From contig JAKSDJ010000238.1 of assembly GCA_022360155.1 (NCBI GenBank), forward strand, positions 1 through 44,165: a stretch of 44,165 nucleotides of DNA, given 5' to 3'. Below are positions 16,640 to 25,637 of the stretch, one piece after another. Each line of letters starts with the position of its first letter. The first letter of the stretch is position 1. The notes beneath the pieces were generated by a model that saw only the letters and a program-made list of their open reading frames with translations, was not told the origin of the DNA and made no database searches. This stretch comes from Chloroflexales bacterium (GTDB lineage: Bacteria > Chloroflexota > Chloroflexia > Chloroflexales > Chloroflexaceae). The position numbers were made by a program, and so were the translations under genes.

Positions 16640-18541
16640 ATGTCCACTTCCAGAGTCCGCGCGCGCAGCGACTCTTCTCGGTCTGCTGGGGACGCGCGAC
16701 ATGAACTGCGCAACTATCGTCTCGACGAACGGATCGGCCAGGAAGAGCTGGCGACGGTCTATCGCGCGGCGCACCTTACGCTTGATCGGCCTGTCCATGT
16801 GCATATCCTGCGCCGGACAGATTGGATCTCATCGAGTCGCTTCCAGCTCGCCGGGCGCCTCGCTGCTCGGCTTGACCACCCGAATCTCCTGCCGGTGATC
16901 GACGCCGGCCATGATGACCGTTACGGCGACTACATGGTCACGCCCCTGCTCGATGCCCAGCGGCTCGATCAGGTGCTGGCCGATGGCCCACTGGAGCCGT
17001 TGATGGCGCTGCGCATCGCGACCCAGGTCGCCGCCGCGCTCGACTATTTACACGGCCAGCAAGTCATCCATCGCGATGTGCAACCGGCGAATATTTTGGT
17101 CAATCCGCAGAGGGTCGCCTATCTATTCAACCTTAGCTTGGCCGCCAGCCCGGACACGCCCGATCTGAGCAGTATCGACGAGGCCGATTATCTTACTCCC
17201 TACTCGGCCCCCGAGCAGCGCCTCGACCAGGGCGAGGCGTCGCCTACGCTCGACATCTATAGCCTGGGCGCGGTGATCTACGCGATGCTCAGCGGCGAGA
17301 CGCCGCCAGCGCCGGGCAGCGCCCCGCCCATGCTGGCCAGCCGTAATCCAACCTTTGGCGGAGTGGACCGCGTCTTGCAGCGGATGATGGCAGAGCACCC
17401 CGACGTGCGTTTTGCCACCGCCACGGCTGCTATTACTTCGCTCCGCCAGGCATTGCGCGCACATATCGACCTCGCCACCGAAGATATGGAAGAGTCGAAC
17501 TGGGATGCAAGCGCCGATTGGCTGGAGAATCCCCTGGAAACGGTGATGGGCGACGCGCTCACCGACGAGTTCAAGGAGTATATCGCGCGCGCCCACAAAC
17601 GTGCTGACGATCTACACCGTCGTAATGCTATTCGCCTTCTACTCAACCGTTGGAGTCGCAAGGGCAATTTTCGCCGTGTTGCGCTGGGGCAACTGATCCA
17701 GCCAGAGCAGATTGTCAGCTACAACATCTACTTCTTCGAGCTGCGCACTCACTACGAGACTCGTACGATCCCCCAGACGAAGCAACGCGCTCAGAAAGAT
17801 GGCGAACGTAGTTCCACTTTCTCGGCGCCGCTCGATGTTTGGGATGTGGATGTGCCGGCGGCAACGACCTTTGACATGGTAAAACCGCAGGATCTCGTTT
17901 TGCCCAACTCGATTCGCGTGTTCAAATGCCCGGACTGCGGCGGCGTGAGTATGGTCCAATGCCAGACCTGTCGCGGCAAAGGGACGATCTCGCGTGTCAG
18001 TAAGGTGCGTAACCCGGATAACACTGTGAGCCAGGAAACACTCGAACGCGAATGTCCCACGTGCCGTGGCTACGGCAAACAGAAGTGTTCGCGCTGTGAA
18101 GGCAACGGCAACCTGGTCGAAGAACAGGTCTTTACCTGGTCACGGCGGGCGCGTCTGTGGCAGAACAGTGATGATCTAGAAGGGTTGCCCAGCCTGGCGC
18201 TCCAGCAACGCGCCGAAGCAATCTACACCGCGCCAATTGATCCGTATGCCGGTCGCTGGCATAGCGTGGCGCCGCTGTCCGAATTGCTGCGCGCCGCGAT
18301 TGCCGAAGTCGGCGACCAGACTCGGTTGATCGCCGCCGAGTTGAGTATCCGCGCCGCTCCAATCACCGAGATTGATTATCAGCTCAATGAAAAACCGCAC
18401 CGCCTCTTTATTGTCGGTCATGACAACGAAGTGATTGGCGACTGGACCTTGCTCAATATGGAGCGAATCGCGCTGTTCGTCGTCGGCGCGGCGCTGATCC
18501 TGGTTGTCGTCATCGCCATCCTGCTGATGATGTTTAACTAG
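16640..18541 (+). CDS. membrane-anchored pseudokinase with DnaJ-type zinc domain
   Basis: 633 aa. Residues 26-275 have the Ser/Thr kinase fold: HRDVQPANIL catalytic loop (144-153), APE motif (190-192), DIYSLGAVIYAML (helix F). Key residues are lost: the glycine loop reads IGQEELATVY, the VAIK Lys is His55, the catalytic-loop Lys is Gln148, and DFG is replaced by NLS (164-166). HRD Asp146 and Asn151 remain. A middle domain (about 330-425) follows, then four CxxCxG-type units (CPDCGG 430, CQTCRGKG 441, CPTCRGYG 472, CSRCEGNG 483) like the DnaJ zinc centre, a further domain, and one C-terminal membrane helix (610-632). It is probably an inactive or ATP-binding scaffold at the membrane with a protein-binding zinc module. 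It lies 224 bases ahead of the glycosidase gene; a functional link is unproven. Confidence 0.9.
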   Translation: MSTSRVRARSDSSRSAGDARHELRNYRLDERIGQEELATVYRAAHLTLDRPVHVHILRRTDWISSSRFQLAGRLAARLDHPNLLPVIDAGHDDRYGDYMVTPLLDAQRLDQVLADGPLEPLMALRIATQVAAALDYLHGQQVIHRDVQPANILVNPQRVAYLFNLSLAASPDTPDLSSIDEADYLTPYSAPEQRLDQGEASPTLDIYSLGAVIYAMLSGETPPAPGSAPPMLASRNPTFGGVDRVLQRMMAEHPDVRFATATAAITSLRQALRAHIDLATEDMEESNWDASADWLENPLETVMGDALTDEFKEYIARAHKRADDLHRRNAIRLLLNRWSRKGNFRRVALGQLIQPEQIVSYNIYFFELRTHYETRTIPQTKQRAQKDGERSSTFSAPLDVWDVDVPAATTFDMVKPQDLVLPNSIRVFKCPDCGGVSMVQCQTCRGKGTISRVSKVRNPDNTVSQETLERECPTCRGYGKQKCSRCEGNGNLVEEQVFTWSRRARLWQNSDDLEGLPSLALQQRAEAIYTAPIDPYAGRWHSVAPLSELLRAAIAEVGDQTRLIAAELSIRAAPITEIDYQLNEKPHRLFIVGHDNEVIGDWTLLNMERIALFVVGAALILVVVIAILLMMFN

Positions 18542-18765
18542 CTCGCACGGTTGAACGGTTGAACGCTGAATGCTGCCACAGGCAAAACACTACTCATTAC
18601 TCGCCACTCATCACTCGTCACTCTCCATTCAGTTTGCTCTCAGCAACGCATCACCCATTTTTGAGCCTTCTTGCAGGTCATAATACGCCCCCGAGTCGTT
18701 TTCATGTACAGCATATCGGTTACGCCAGTGCGGCGCTTGTAGTGAAACACTCGAGGTTACAAACG
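18542..18765. repeat. simple repeats in the kinase-glycosidase gap
   Basis: GGTTGAACGGTTGAACG at 18548-18564 and ACTCATTACTCGCCACTCATCACTCG-like tandem words at 18590-18625. The frame could be extended upstream through these repeats from the glycosidase, but the result has no signal peptide or family match. Confidence 0.5.
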
Positions 18766-20127
18766 ATGCGTACACGTATCATCTTTCCGACCTGGCTTGT
18801 GGGCTTGCTGCTCATCACGCTGCTTGCCTCGTGCGGCTTCGGGCCGGGGTCAAACTCCGGGTCGGCGCCAGCCTATCCCACGGCGCAAATTCTTGGCGAC
18901 CCCTCAGAACCGTCAGCAATCGTGCCATCCGACTCGGCAGCCGGCGACCCGGACGCTGCGTCGCAAGCTGCACCATCTGAAACCGGGACAACCTTGCCGG
19001 TATCGGTCTATCGCACCGGGCCGGGCGGCCTACCGTACCCCTTGCGCCTGGCAAACCTAAACTTTGGCGTTGTTGGCCATCTCTACTATACCGATCGCTA
19101 CACAGCGCTGCGCAAGACCAGCGAGGCCGGGTTCGAGTGGTTTCGTCAGCAGATCCACTGGCGCGACATCGAAGACGGCAGCGGCCAGTTCTTTTGGGAC
19201 GAGCTCGATCAGATCGTCGCCGATGTCAATGCGCATGGGAAGCTGCTCATGCTCAATGTGACGCGCTCGCCCAGTTGGTATACGGCCAACGGCAGTGACG
19301 GCTTGCCTGAAGATCCGGCGACCCTGGCCCGCTTCCTGCGCACCCTAGCCGAGCGCTATACAGGTCGCCTCCACGCCATCCTGATCTGGAACGAGCAGAA
19401 TCTGGCCTACGAAAACGGCGGCCAGATCTCGCCGGACGATCCCGGCCACTTCGTCGAAATTATGGCGGCAGGCTATCGGGCAATCAAGGAGGTCAACCCC
19501 AGCATCATCGTCGTCACCGGCGCGCCGGCCTCCACGGCCACAAACGACCCGAATATCGCAATGGATACGATCTCGTACCTGCGCGCGATGTACGCCTACA
19601 AGGACGGGATGATCCGCGACTACTTCGACGTGCAGGCTTTCCATCCCGGCGGTTCGGCCAATCCGCCGGAAACCCTCTGGCCGGGCAACCCGAGCCGGGT
19701 CGAGGGCTGCGTTCCTGCACCAGACAACTGTTGGAACACAGACCCGTCGTTCTACTTCCGCCATCTGGAGAACCAGCGCGCGGTGATGGAGGAGTTCGGT
19801 CTGGGCGATCACCAGGTCTGGATCACCGAGTACGGCTGGGCTACGCCCAACAACTCGCCTGGCTATGAGTTCGGCAACCTGATCTCGTACGAGAACCAGC
19901 GCGACTATATCGTCGGTGCAATCAAGTGGACCTACGAGCGCTATCCCTGGGCCAGCAATATGTTTCTCTGGAACCTGAATTTTACGGTGTTGCAGCGCGA
20001 GAGCGGTCGCGACCCGCTGCACGAGCAGGGATCATTTAGCATCGTCAATGCCGACTGGACGCCGCGCCCCGCCTTCTATGGCATCCAGCAGACGATTGCC
20101 GAGATCAAAGCCCTCCAGGGGCGATGA
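18766..20127 (+). CDS. secreted lipoprotein glycoside hydrolase, GH clan A
   Basis: 453 aa. Lipoprotein signal with lipobox LLASC (Cys23), a Ser/Pro/Ala-rich linker to about 85, then a (beta/alpha)8 hydrolase domain resembling GH39/GH5 enzymes. Predicted acid/base Glu210 in ILIWNEQN and nucleophile Glu355 in VWITEYGWA, the clan A pattern at ends of strands 4 and 7. It probably acts on an extracellular glycan or exopolysaccharide while tethered to the membrane; substrate is not known. Start chosen at ATG 18766 because it places the signal peptide correctly and has GAGG about 10 bases upstream; an in-frame extension to 18559 is repeat-derived. Confidence 0.85.
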   Translation: MRTRIIFPTWLVGLLLITLLASCGFGPGSNSGSAPAYPTAQILGDPSEPSAIVPSDSAAGDPDAASQAAPSETGTTLPVSVYRTGPGGLPYPLRLANLNFGVVGHLYYTDRYTALRKTSEAGFEWFRQQIHWRDIEDGSGQFFWDELDQIVADVNAHGKLLMLNVTRSPSWYTANGSDGLPEDPATLARFLRTLAERYTGRLHAILIWNEQNLAYENGGQISPDDPGHFVEIMAAGYRAIKEVNPSIIVVTGAPASTATNDPNIAMDTISYLRAMYAYKDGMIRDYFDVQAFHPGGSANPPETLWPGNPSRVEGCVPAPDNCWNTDPSFYFRHLENQRAVMEEFGLGDHQVWITEYGWATPNNSPGYEFGNLISYENQRDYIVGAIKWTYERYPWASNMFLWNLNFTVLQRESGRDPLHEQGSFSIVNADWTPRPAFYGIQQTIAEIKALQGR

Positions 20128-20311
20128 TGTGGCGACGAAACGACGATCCCCGCGTACGCGAGGATGAGGCGACGAGGCGGAGAATAGATGAGATGATGAA
20201 ATTTATGCAGTGACGAGTTGATGAGTTGATGGGCGGATGAAACAAAATCGTGTCAATTGAAGAAAACAGTTGGGCATAGCGTATTTTTGATTTTTTGATT
20301 GGAGCTATGCC

Positions 20312-20352
20312 AAAGGGCCAGAGAACCGTTGTATTGTCTCTGGCCCTTTTTT
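20312..20352 (+). terminator. strong rho-independent terminator
   Basis: Perfect 13-bp stem AAAGGGCCAGAGA/TCTCTGGCCCTTT, 12-nt loop, ending in six T residues on the plus strand. It sits between the convergent ends of the glycosidase gene (20127) and phoD (20367) and can act in both directions. Confidence 0.85.
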
Positions 20353-20366
20353 CTGCAATTTCTCGC

Positions 20367-21962
20367 TTATCCGTCGCGCTGCGGGCCGGGCTTGCCATCC
20401 TCGACCACCCACGAAGCCAGCGTCCAGGTCGGCGAATCCGGCGTTTCAACGCTATCGACGACGCGGAAATCGCTCCGCCACAGCGCATGATCGACTTCGC
20501 AGCGGACATAACCGCGGTAGCGCCATTCGTGATACTTGATGTGCGGGTTTTCGGGGAGGAAGCGCGAGAAGTTCGATCCCCGCGAGCTGATCGAGGTTCC
20601 GACGAACTCGGAGCCGATCACCTCAGAATCGGGCTGGGCGAAGTCGGCCAGCATGTCATTCACCCAGTAGGTGTGGATGTCGCCGCTGATGACGACGGGA
20701 TTCGCGGGTCGCCGCGCGGCGATGAAGTCGAGGATGCGCTGACGGTTCGCCCAGTAGCCGTCCCAGCCATCGGTCCAGTAGGCCGCGCCTGGGCCAGGGC
20801 TCTCCTCCAACTCCGCCATCTTGAGTTGCTGGGCGATGACGTTCCAGCGCGCAGTAGAGCGGTCGAGAGCTTCGAAGAGGCGCTGCTCTTGCTCTGCGCC
20901 CAGGATCGACCGCGACTCGTCGAAGATTTCCGGGCACTCCTCGGCGTCGACCAGTCGCCCGCCACCCCGGGTCGACGTTGGACAAGCCTGATCGTCGCGG
21001 TATTGGCGAGTGTCCAGCACACTGAATGCAGCCAGGTCGCCGAATTGGAAGCCGCGGTAGAGCTGCATGTCCGGCCCGGAGGGGATGGAGATGCGGCGCA
21101 GCGGCAACATCTCGTAGTAGACCTGGTAGGCCGCCGCCCGGCGCTCAAGGAATGCCGTAGGATCGACAAAGTCTTGTGCGTAGGGGCCAGCGTAGTCGTT
21201 GTCGACCTCGTGATCGTCCCAGGTGGTAATGAACGGGAATGCGGCGTGGGCCGCCTGTAGGTTGGGGTCGAGGCGGTACTGGGCGTAGCGATTGCGGTAG
21301 CCAACGACATCTTCGGGTTCGCCCTCGCCTTCGTGAATGCGCACGGTCCCGGTCCCGCCCCGGCCCTCGTAAATGTAGTCGCCCAGGTGGATCACGAAGT
21401 CGAGGTCTTCTTCGGCCATGCCGGCGTAGGCGGCATAGTAGCCCTGGCTGTAATTCTGGCAGGAGGCGAAGGCGAAGCGCAGGCGCGGCGGTGCGGCAGC
21501 AAACGCGGGCAAGGTGCGGGTGCGCCCAATCGGGCTGATCTCGCTGCCGACCCTGAACCGATACCAGTACCAACGATCCGGCTCCAGTCCCAAAACTTCT
21601 GCGTGTACCGCGTGCCCCAGATCCGGCGTCGCGATCTCGATCCCGCGTTGGGCGATGGTCTTGAAGCCCTCGTCGGCGGCAAGCTCCCACTCTACCGGTA
21701 CTATCTGCGCGGGCATGCCGCCCCCGTTGAGCGGATCGGGGGCGAGGCGGGTCCAAAGCACGACGCTGCGCGGGAGCGGATCGCCCGAGGCTACGCCCAG
21801 GGTGAAAGGATTGGCGTTGAATTTGGGCGCGGCCAGGCTCGTTTGCAAAGGCAGTTGGCTGGCGAGAGCCAGCCCCGCAGCGCCGCCGGCCAGATAGAGA
21901 AAGCGCCGCCGGTCGAGGCGGGTCGTCCGCCAGTTCTCGAGTATATTCCGGCTACGGGTCAT
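20367..21962 (-). CDS. phoD: alkaline phosphatase D, Tat-exported
   Basis: 531 aa secreted phosphodiesterase/phosphatase that releases phosphate outside the membrane. Tat signal with the twin-arginine run DRRRFLYLAGG (about 17-27) and an Ala-rich h-region ending at SLAAP. PhoD N-terminal Ig-like domain (FTLGVASGDPLPRSVVLWTRL), then the metallophosphoesterase: FAFASCQNYSQGYYAAY, DFVIHLGDYIYE, TTWDDHEVDNDYAG and VISGDIHTYW supply the metal-binding Cys, Asp, His residues of the Fe3+/Ca2+ centre. ATG 21962 is preceded by GGAGG at 5 bases. It stands alone; no Pho box could be assigned with confidence. Confidence 0.95.
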   Translation of the reverse strand: MTRSRNILENWRTTRLDRRRFLYLAGGAAGLALASQLPLQTSLAAPKFNANPFTLGVASGDPLPRSVVLWTRLAPDPLNGGGMPAQIVPVEWELAADEGFKTIAQRGIEIATPDLGHAVHAEVLGLEPDRWYWYRFRVGSEISPIGRTRTLPAFAAAPPRLRFAFASCQNYSQGYYAAYAGMAEEDLDFVIHLGDYIYEGRGGTGTVRIHEGEGEPEDVVGYRNRYAQYRLDPNLQAAHAAFPFITTWDDHEVDNDYAGPYAQDFVDPTAFLERRAAAYQVYYEMLPLRRISIPSGPDMQLYRGFQFGDLAAFSVLDTRQYRDDQACPTSTRGGGRLVDAEECPEIFDESRSILGAEQEQRLFEALDRSTARWNVIAQQLKMAELEESPGPGAAYWTDGWDGYWANRQRILDFIAARRPANPVVISGDIHTYWVNDMLADFAQPDSEVIGSEFVGTSISSRGSNFSRFLPENPHIKYHEWRYRGYVRCEVDHALWRSDFRVVDSVETPDSPTWTLASWVVEDGKPGPQRDG

Positions 21963-22278
21963 TTTTTCCTCCCTACTCCAAATTGTTGACACAGGTATCG
22001 CTTGCGAGCGCCACATTCAGGGAATTGCCCCCAATGCTCGCGCTTGGCAAAAATGCAAGGCATGGTGATTGACGCAGATCTTACGACAGCGCCCAGCGTA
22101 CTATAGCCGTATTAAGCGCGTATGAGGTTGCGGTTAAAAATAGTTTAAGGTTTGCGCTTCATCGATATTACCACAAGAAACATCTGGGCGGGGTGGCTGG
22201 TTAGCCGCCCCGCCCAGATCAGGTCGAAATCGCAACGACGATCCGATGGGTCGTTGCGCCGAATCCCTTTCACACGGC
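21963..22278. other. phoD upstream region
   Basis: No gene. Contains the hairpin 22182-22219, listed separately, and the phoD promoter region. Confidence 0.5.
22182..22219 (-). terminator. GC-rich hairpin downstream of the methyltransferase gene
   Basis: 17-bp arms (ATCTGGGCGGGGTGGCT and its complement, one mismatch) with a 4-nt loop. On the minus strand it follows the methyltransferase stop by about 60 bases and runs into GTTTCTTG, so it likely separates that gene from phoD. Confidence 0.65.
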
Positions 22279-23133
22279 TTATTCGGCCATGATGTATTCT
22301 GCCCCGCACTGTTTCATCAACTGCTCATAACTGACTCCAGGCTTGCGGAAACTGAGACAGTACATCATGCCTTTACTAATCTCATGCGTCTGCACTTCGT
22401 TCCTCCCGGCAGGAACGAGAGTGACCGGCGCTACGAACCTGTCGCTGTACTCGCGTAACAATCGTCTGGCCCAGGGCATCCATGCAAACGCTTTCAGCAG
22501 CTTGGCGGTCTCATCGACGATGACGATCTTCGTCCCTGGCCGCGCAACCCGGATCATCTCGTTGATAGCTTGGGCGCGATCGTTGAAAGCGTTGATCCCG
22601 CCAACATGGAACACGACATCAAACATGTCATCCTCGAAAGGGAGCGTTTCAGGATTGTCCAAGAACAACTCGGCATCGCGTCGCCATTGCTTCAGATTGA
22701 GCTGACACTGTTACAGCATGCCCCACGAGATATCCAGGCCATAGTAACGAGTATTCGCAGGCAAATGGTGCAGGTTGGCTCCGGCGCCGATCGCAACCTC
22801 GAGGACGCGATCGCCATCGCGCAACTCTAGTTCGCGGGAATATTCATACCGGAACTTCCGCTCACTCCCGCCCTCGAGACGTGCAAAAAGCTTCATCGAA
22901 ACATCATAGAAGCGGGCAATCCGGTTGTAGAAACGCTCGTATTTTTGGTTAGGCCCAGTCAGGGCGGACTCATCCAGAAATACAGGAACGCCATCGCGTA
23001 GCATAAAGCGCTCGCCGAAAGGAATACTGACAAACACGTCATGAATGCTTCCGTCTGGTTTTTGCTCAATGACGATTTGCAGCGGCTCGTGGGTTACCGG
23101 GCTGTAAAGGAGCTTTATTGTTTGGGGTTTCAT
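22279..23133 (-). pseudogene. SAM-dependent methyltransferase gene interrupted by one in-frame TAA
   Basis: Class I methyltransferase of about 284 codons. The N-terminal part (to about residue 65) resembles a Trm112-like leader (LLYSPVTHEPLQ...). Then come the SAM motif I VLEVAIGAGANLHHLP, the motif II acid GLDIS, the post-II LPFEDDMFDVVFHVGG and motif III region MIRVARPGTKIVIVDET. The frame is unbroken except for TAA at codon 141 (22711-22713), exactly after GLDISWGML and before QCQLNLKQW; both flanks belong to the same domain and frame. A single-base change from CAA, AAA or GAA would explain it. The product would be a truncated SAM-binding half. Sequencing error or readthrough are alternatives. 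Confidence 0.85.
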
Positions 23134-23538
23134 GACAATACCCTTGTGTTTCTCAAGGGCGGGACATGCGCGGAGCTTGCCCGGTCGCAAACCTGCCACC
23201 TGCGTTATATGCTGTTAAACTTGTCTGTCGAAGCACAGGGGCACAGCGTAAGGGTGCTATAGAGGAGATAGAGGTTTTGTGCTTGTGTATCGCTGTATCT
23301 CGCGTACACGCAAACCAGGCGATCCCCAGTCCGCTTGTCTCAGTATAGCATTTGCGCTGGGAAAATAGAGTGATAGTCGCTTCACGTGTGGTGATTGTCT
23401 GCAAACAGTAGGCGAGCATGTGGGTCGCTTGATCGCGGCTTGTTTGTGTTTGGTGGGCGCCCCGTTTTGGGGTATGATAGTAGCAGCGAATAGTTCAGCA
23501 ATTTCTCTCATGTGCGCAACAAGGAAGTGAAGACTCGT
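23134..23538. other. divergent intergenic region
   Basis: About 400 bases between the divergent methyltransferase and hydrolase genes. Apart from the promoter at 23450-23478 I see no gene, repeat or RNA structure. Confidence 0.5.
23450..23478 (+). promoter_or_regulatory. sigma70-type promoter for the alpha/beta hydrolase gene
   Basis: TTGGTG, 17-base spacer, TATGAT at 23473-23478, giving a leader of about 55 bases to ATG 23539. Confidence 0.5.
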
Positions 23539-24423
23539 ATGTTTCCGATTGAAACGTTCATCAGCACGAATGGCCTGCGTATGCATATCCGTGATTGGGG
23601 CGGGCCGACGGGCGCTACGCTGCCGATCCTTCTCATTCATGGGTTGGCATCGAACGCACGAATCTGGGATCTTACCGCGCCCGCCCTGACGCAAGAATTT
23701 CGGACGATTGCGATTAACCAGCGCGGTCACGGTCGTTCTTCTAAGCCGGAAGACGGCTATGACTTCGCCACAGTCACCCGTGATTTGGCGGAAGCGATTG
23801 ATGTGCTCGGCTTGGCCAAACCCCTGGTCGTTGGACACTCTTGGGGCGCAAATGTCGCCCTGCAACTCGCCAGCGACCGGCCCAACCTATTAGCCGGGAT
23901 TGTGCTGGTGGACGGCGGGGTTGGCGACATGGCGGCGGCAATGAGTCTGGAAGAGACGTTGGAACGGCTGGCGCCGCCTCGACTGGCCGGTACGCCGCGC
24001 CTGGTCTTTCTGGAGAATCTGCGGAACCGCTGGTTGGGCGCGCTGTGGAGCCCCGAAGTCGAGACGATTGTGATGGGGAACTTCGCGGTAGATGCCGACG
24101 ACCGTATTGCGCCGCACCTAAGTTTCGATAACCATCTCAAGGTGCTGCGCGCCATTTGGGAACAACGCCCGAGTAGCCTCTTCAGTCGGGTCGCTGTGCC
24201 CACGCTGATCATCCCCGCCGAGCCGGAACCGCCGCTCGACGAGATGAATATGCAGTGGCTGGAACGGAAGCGCCAGTCAGTGGCGCGCGCGGCTGCGACC
24301 ATCCCTGACGCACTTGTTGTCTGGGCGCACAATAGCATCCATGATGTACCGCTGCATCACCCGACCCTCCTGTCCGAACAGATCGCTGGATTCGCACGGA
24401 AGCTCGCCGCGACGATGAGGTGA
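23539..24423 (+). CDS. alpha/beta hydrolase
   Basis: 294 aa cytoplasmic alpha/beta hydrolase (PF00561/PF12697). Oxyanion region LLIHGLAS (about 31-38), RGHGRSSKP loop, nucleophile elbow VVGHSWGAN with Ser101, and a late His in NSIHDVPLHHP. A short cap lies between about residues 130 and 195. The family covers esterases, epoxide and C-C hydrolases and haloperoxidases; substrate is not deducible. Start ATG 23539 follows AAGGAAG; a GTG start 27 bases upstream is possible but less likely. Confidence 0.85.
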   Translation: MFPIETFISTNGLRMHIRDWGGPTGATLPILLIHGLASNARIWDLTAPALTQEFRTIAINQRGHGRSSKPEDGYDFATVTRDLAEAIDVLGLAKPLVVGHSWGANVALQLASDRPNLLAGIVLVDGGVGDMAAAMSLEETLERLAPPRLAGTPRLVFLENLRNRWLGALWSPEVETIVMGNFAVDADDRIAPHLSFDNHLKVLRAIWEQRPSSLFSRVAVPTLIIPAEPEPPLDEMNMQWLERKRQSVARAAATIPDALVVWAHNSIHDVPLHHPTLLSEQIAGFARKLAATMR

Positions 24424-24872
24424 GGAGACGGGAAGACGATGAGCTGGAGAGGTGCGGAGGCGCGGTTGCCCCCTTTCCCAATGCCCTTTACCCATGCGCA
24501 GCCAAGAACCTGCAGGCTCCCGCTAGGGAAAATGCCTTACTTTCCGCGCAGATGATATCACGCCTCATATTGTAGCAGCGGTATGCCGCCGAGCGCGTTG
24601 CTCGCGTTTCGCCTCTTCGTCTCCTTGTATCCCCGCAGCCTTATCTCTGGGCGCACACACTGGTGCGCCTTTACACTGCGCTTCCTCGTGTCTTCGCCAC
24701 GGCCTCACTGCACAAGCAGCTTTTCAGGTTGTTTCTAAGGTTCGCGGGGCGCCAAACGTGGTATTATGAAAAGAACAGCGCATTGGGATGAGCTGGACGG
24801 ATGCTCGCAAGATGCGCGAACATCCGGAATCTATAGTCACAAGAGAATTTTCGCTAGAACAAGGAAGGAAAT
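24424..24872. repeat. intergenic region with GA/CT-rich simple repeats
   Basis: About 450 bases without a gene. GAGGAGACGGGAAGACGATGAG-like (24419-24445) and CGCCTCTTCGTCTCCTTG-like (24607-24630) tracts are low-complexity repeats also seen at 20130-20235 and 26350-26460. A TATTAT at 24762-24767 could be a -10 for sodA but has no good -35. Confidence 0.4.
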
Positions 24873-25637
24873 ATGAGGACAGAACGTGCGGGAGGGCCGG
24901 CCTTGAGCCGGCGCGAGTTATTCCAAGTCATGGGCGTAGCGGGTGTGGCGCTGCTGGGCGCCACGCAAGGTCTGGGCGGTTCCAGTCAGACGCTGGCCGC
25001 CGAACCGCTGCCCATAGTGTTGCCGCCGCTACCGTATGCCTACAATGCGCTAGAGCCCTTTATCGACACATTGACGATGCAAATCCACCATACGCGCCAT
25101 CACATCAGCTATGTAAACAACCTGGTCGCAGCGCTGCAAGGTCATTCCGATCTTCAGTCCCGCAGCCTGGCTGAGTTGCTGGCCAACCTGGGCGATATGC
25201 CCGCGGCGCTACGCGACATCTTGCGGAACAATGGCGGCGGCCATATCAACCATAGTATTTTCTGGGCGACCCTGGCGCCGCCAACCGCTGGCGGCGGCGG
25301 CGCTCCGACAGGATCCCTGGCCCAGGCCATTACGGCGCAGTTGGGCAGCGTGGCCAATGTGAAGGAGTTGGTCAACGAGGCAGGGGCGCAGCGCTTTGGC
25401 AGCGGCTGGGGCTGGCTCGTCGTCGACAACGCAGGACAGTTGCTGGTCTATGGCACGCCGAACCAGGATACCCCCTATATGCAGGGTCACACGCCGCTGT
25501 TGGGGATCGATGTCTGGGAGCACGCCTACTATCTGCGCTACCAGAACCGGCGTGCAGACTACCTCGAAGCATTCTGGAATGTCCTGAACTGGCATGCCGT
25601 GGAGCAGCGCTATGAGGCGGCGATGACCATCGCCTAA
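24873..25637 (+). CDS. Fe/Mn superoxide dismutase with Tat signal peptide
   Basis: 254 aa. Residues 1-43 form a Tat signal (SRRELFQ motif at 12-18, hydrophobic stretch, cleavage near TLAAE). The mature part begins with [16 protein letters not shown], the classic SodA/SodB start. All four metal ligands are present: His72 (QIHHTRHH), His127 (NHSIF), Asp213 and His217 ([10 protein letters not shown]). Export in folded, metal-loaded form would place the enzyme outside the membrane, where it removes superoxide that cannot cross. ATG 24873 follows AAGGAAGG. Fe versus Mn cannot be decided safely. A long inverted repeat follows the stop. Confidence 0.94.
   Translation: MRTERAGGPALSRRELFQVMGVAGVALLGATQGLGGSSQTLAAEPLPIVLPPLPYAYNALEPFIDTLTMQIHHTRHHISYVNNLVAALQGHSDLQSRSLAELLANLGDMPAALRDILRNNGGGHINHSIFWATLAPPTAGGGGAPTGSLAQAITAQLGSVANVKELVNEAGAQRFGSGWGWLVVDNAGQLLVYGTPNQDTPYMQGHTPLLGIDVWEHAYYLRYQNRRADYLEAFWNVLNWHAVEQRYEAAMTIA

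Noticed and set aside
18559-18765. Upstream extension of the glycosidase
   Set aside because: Derived from simple repeats; the extension would precede and destroy the lipoprotein signal that starts at 18766.
20295-21260. A long plus-strand open frame opposite phoD
   Set aside because: It lies fully antisense to a clear PhoD gene, has no ribosome site or family features, and is explained by the high GC of the true gene.
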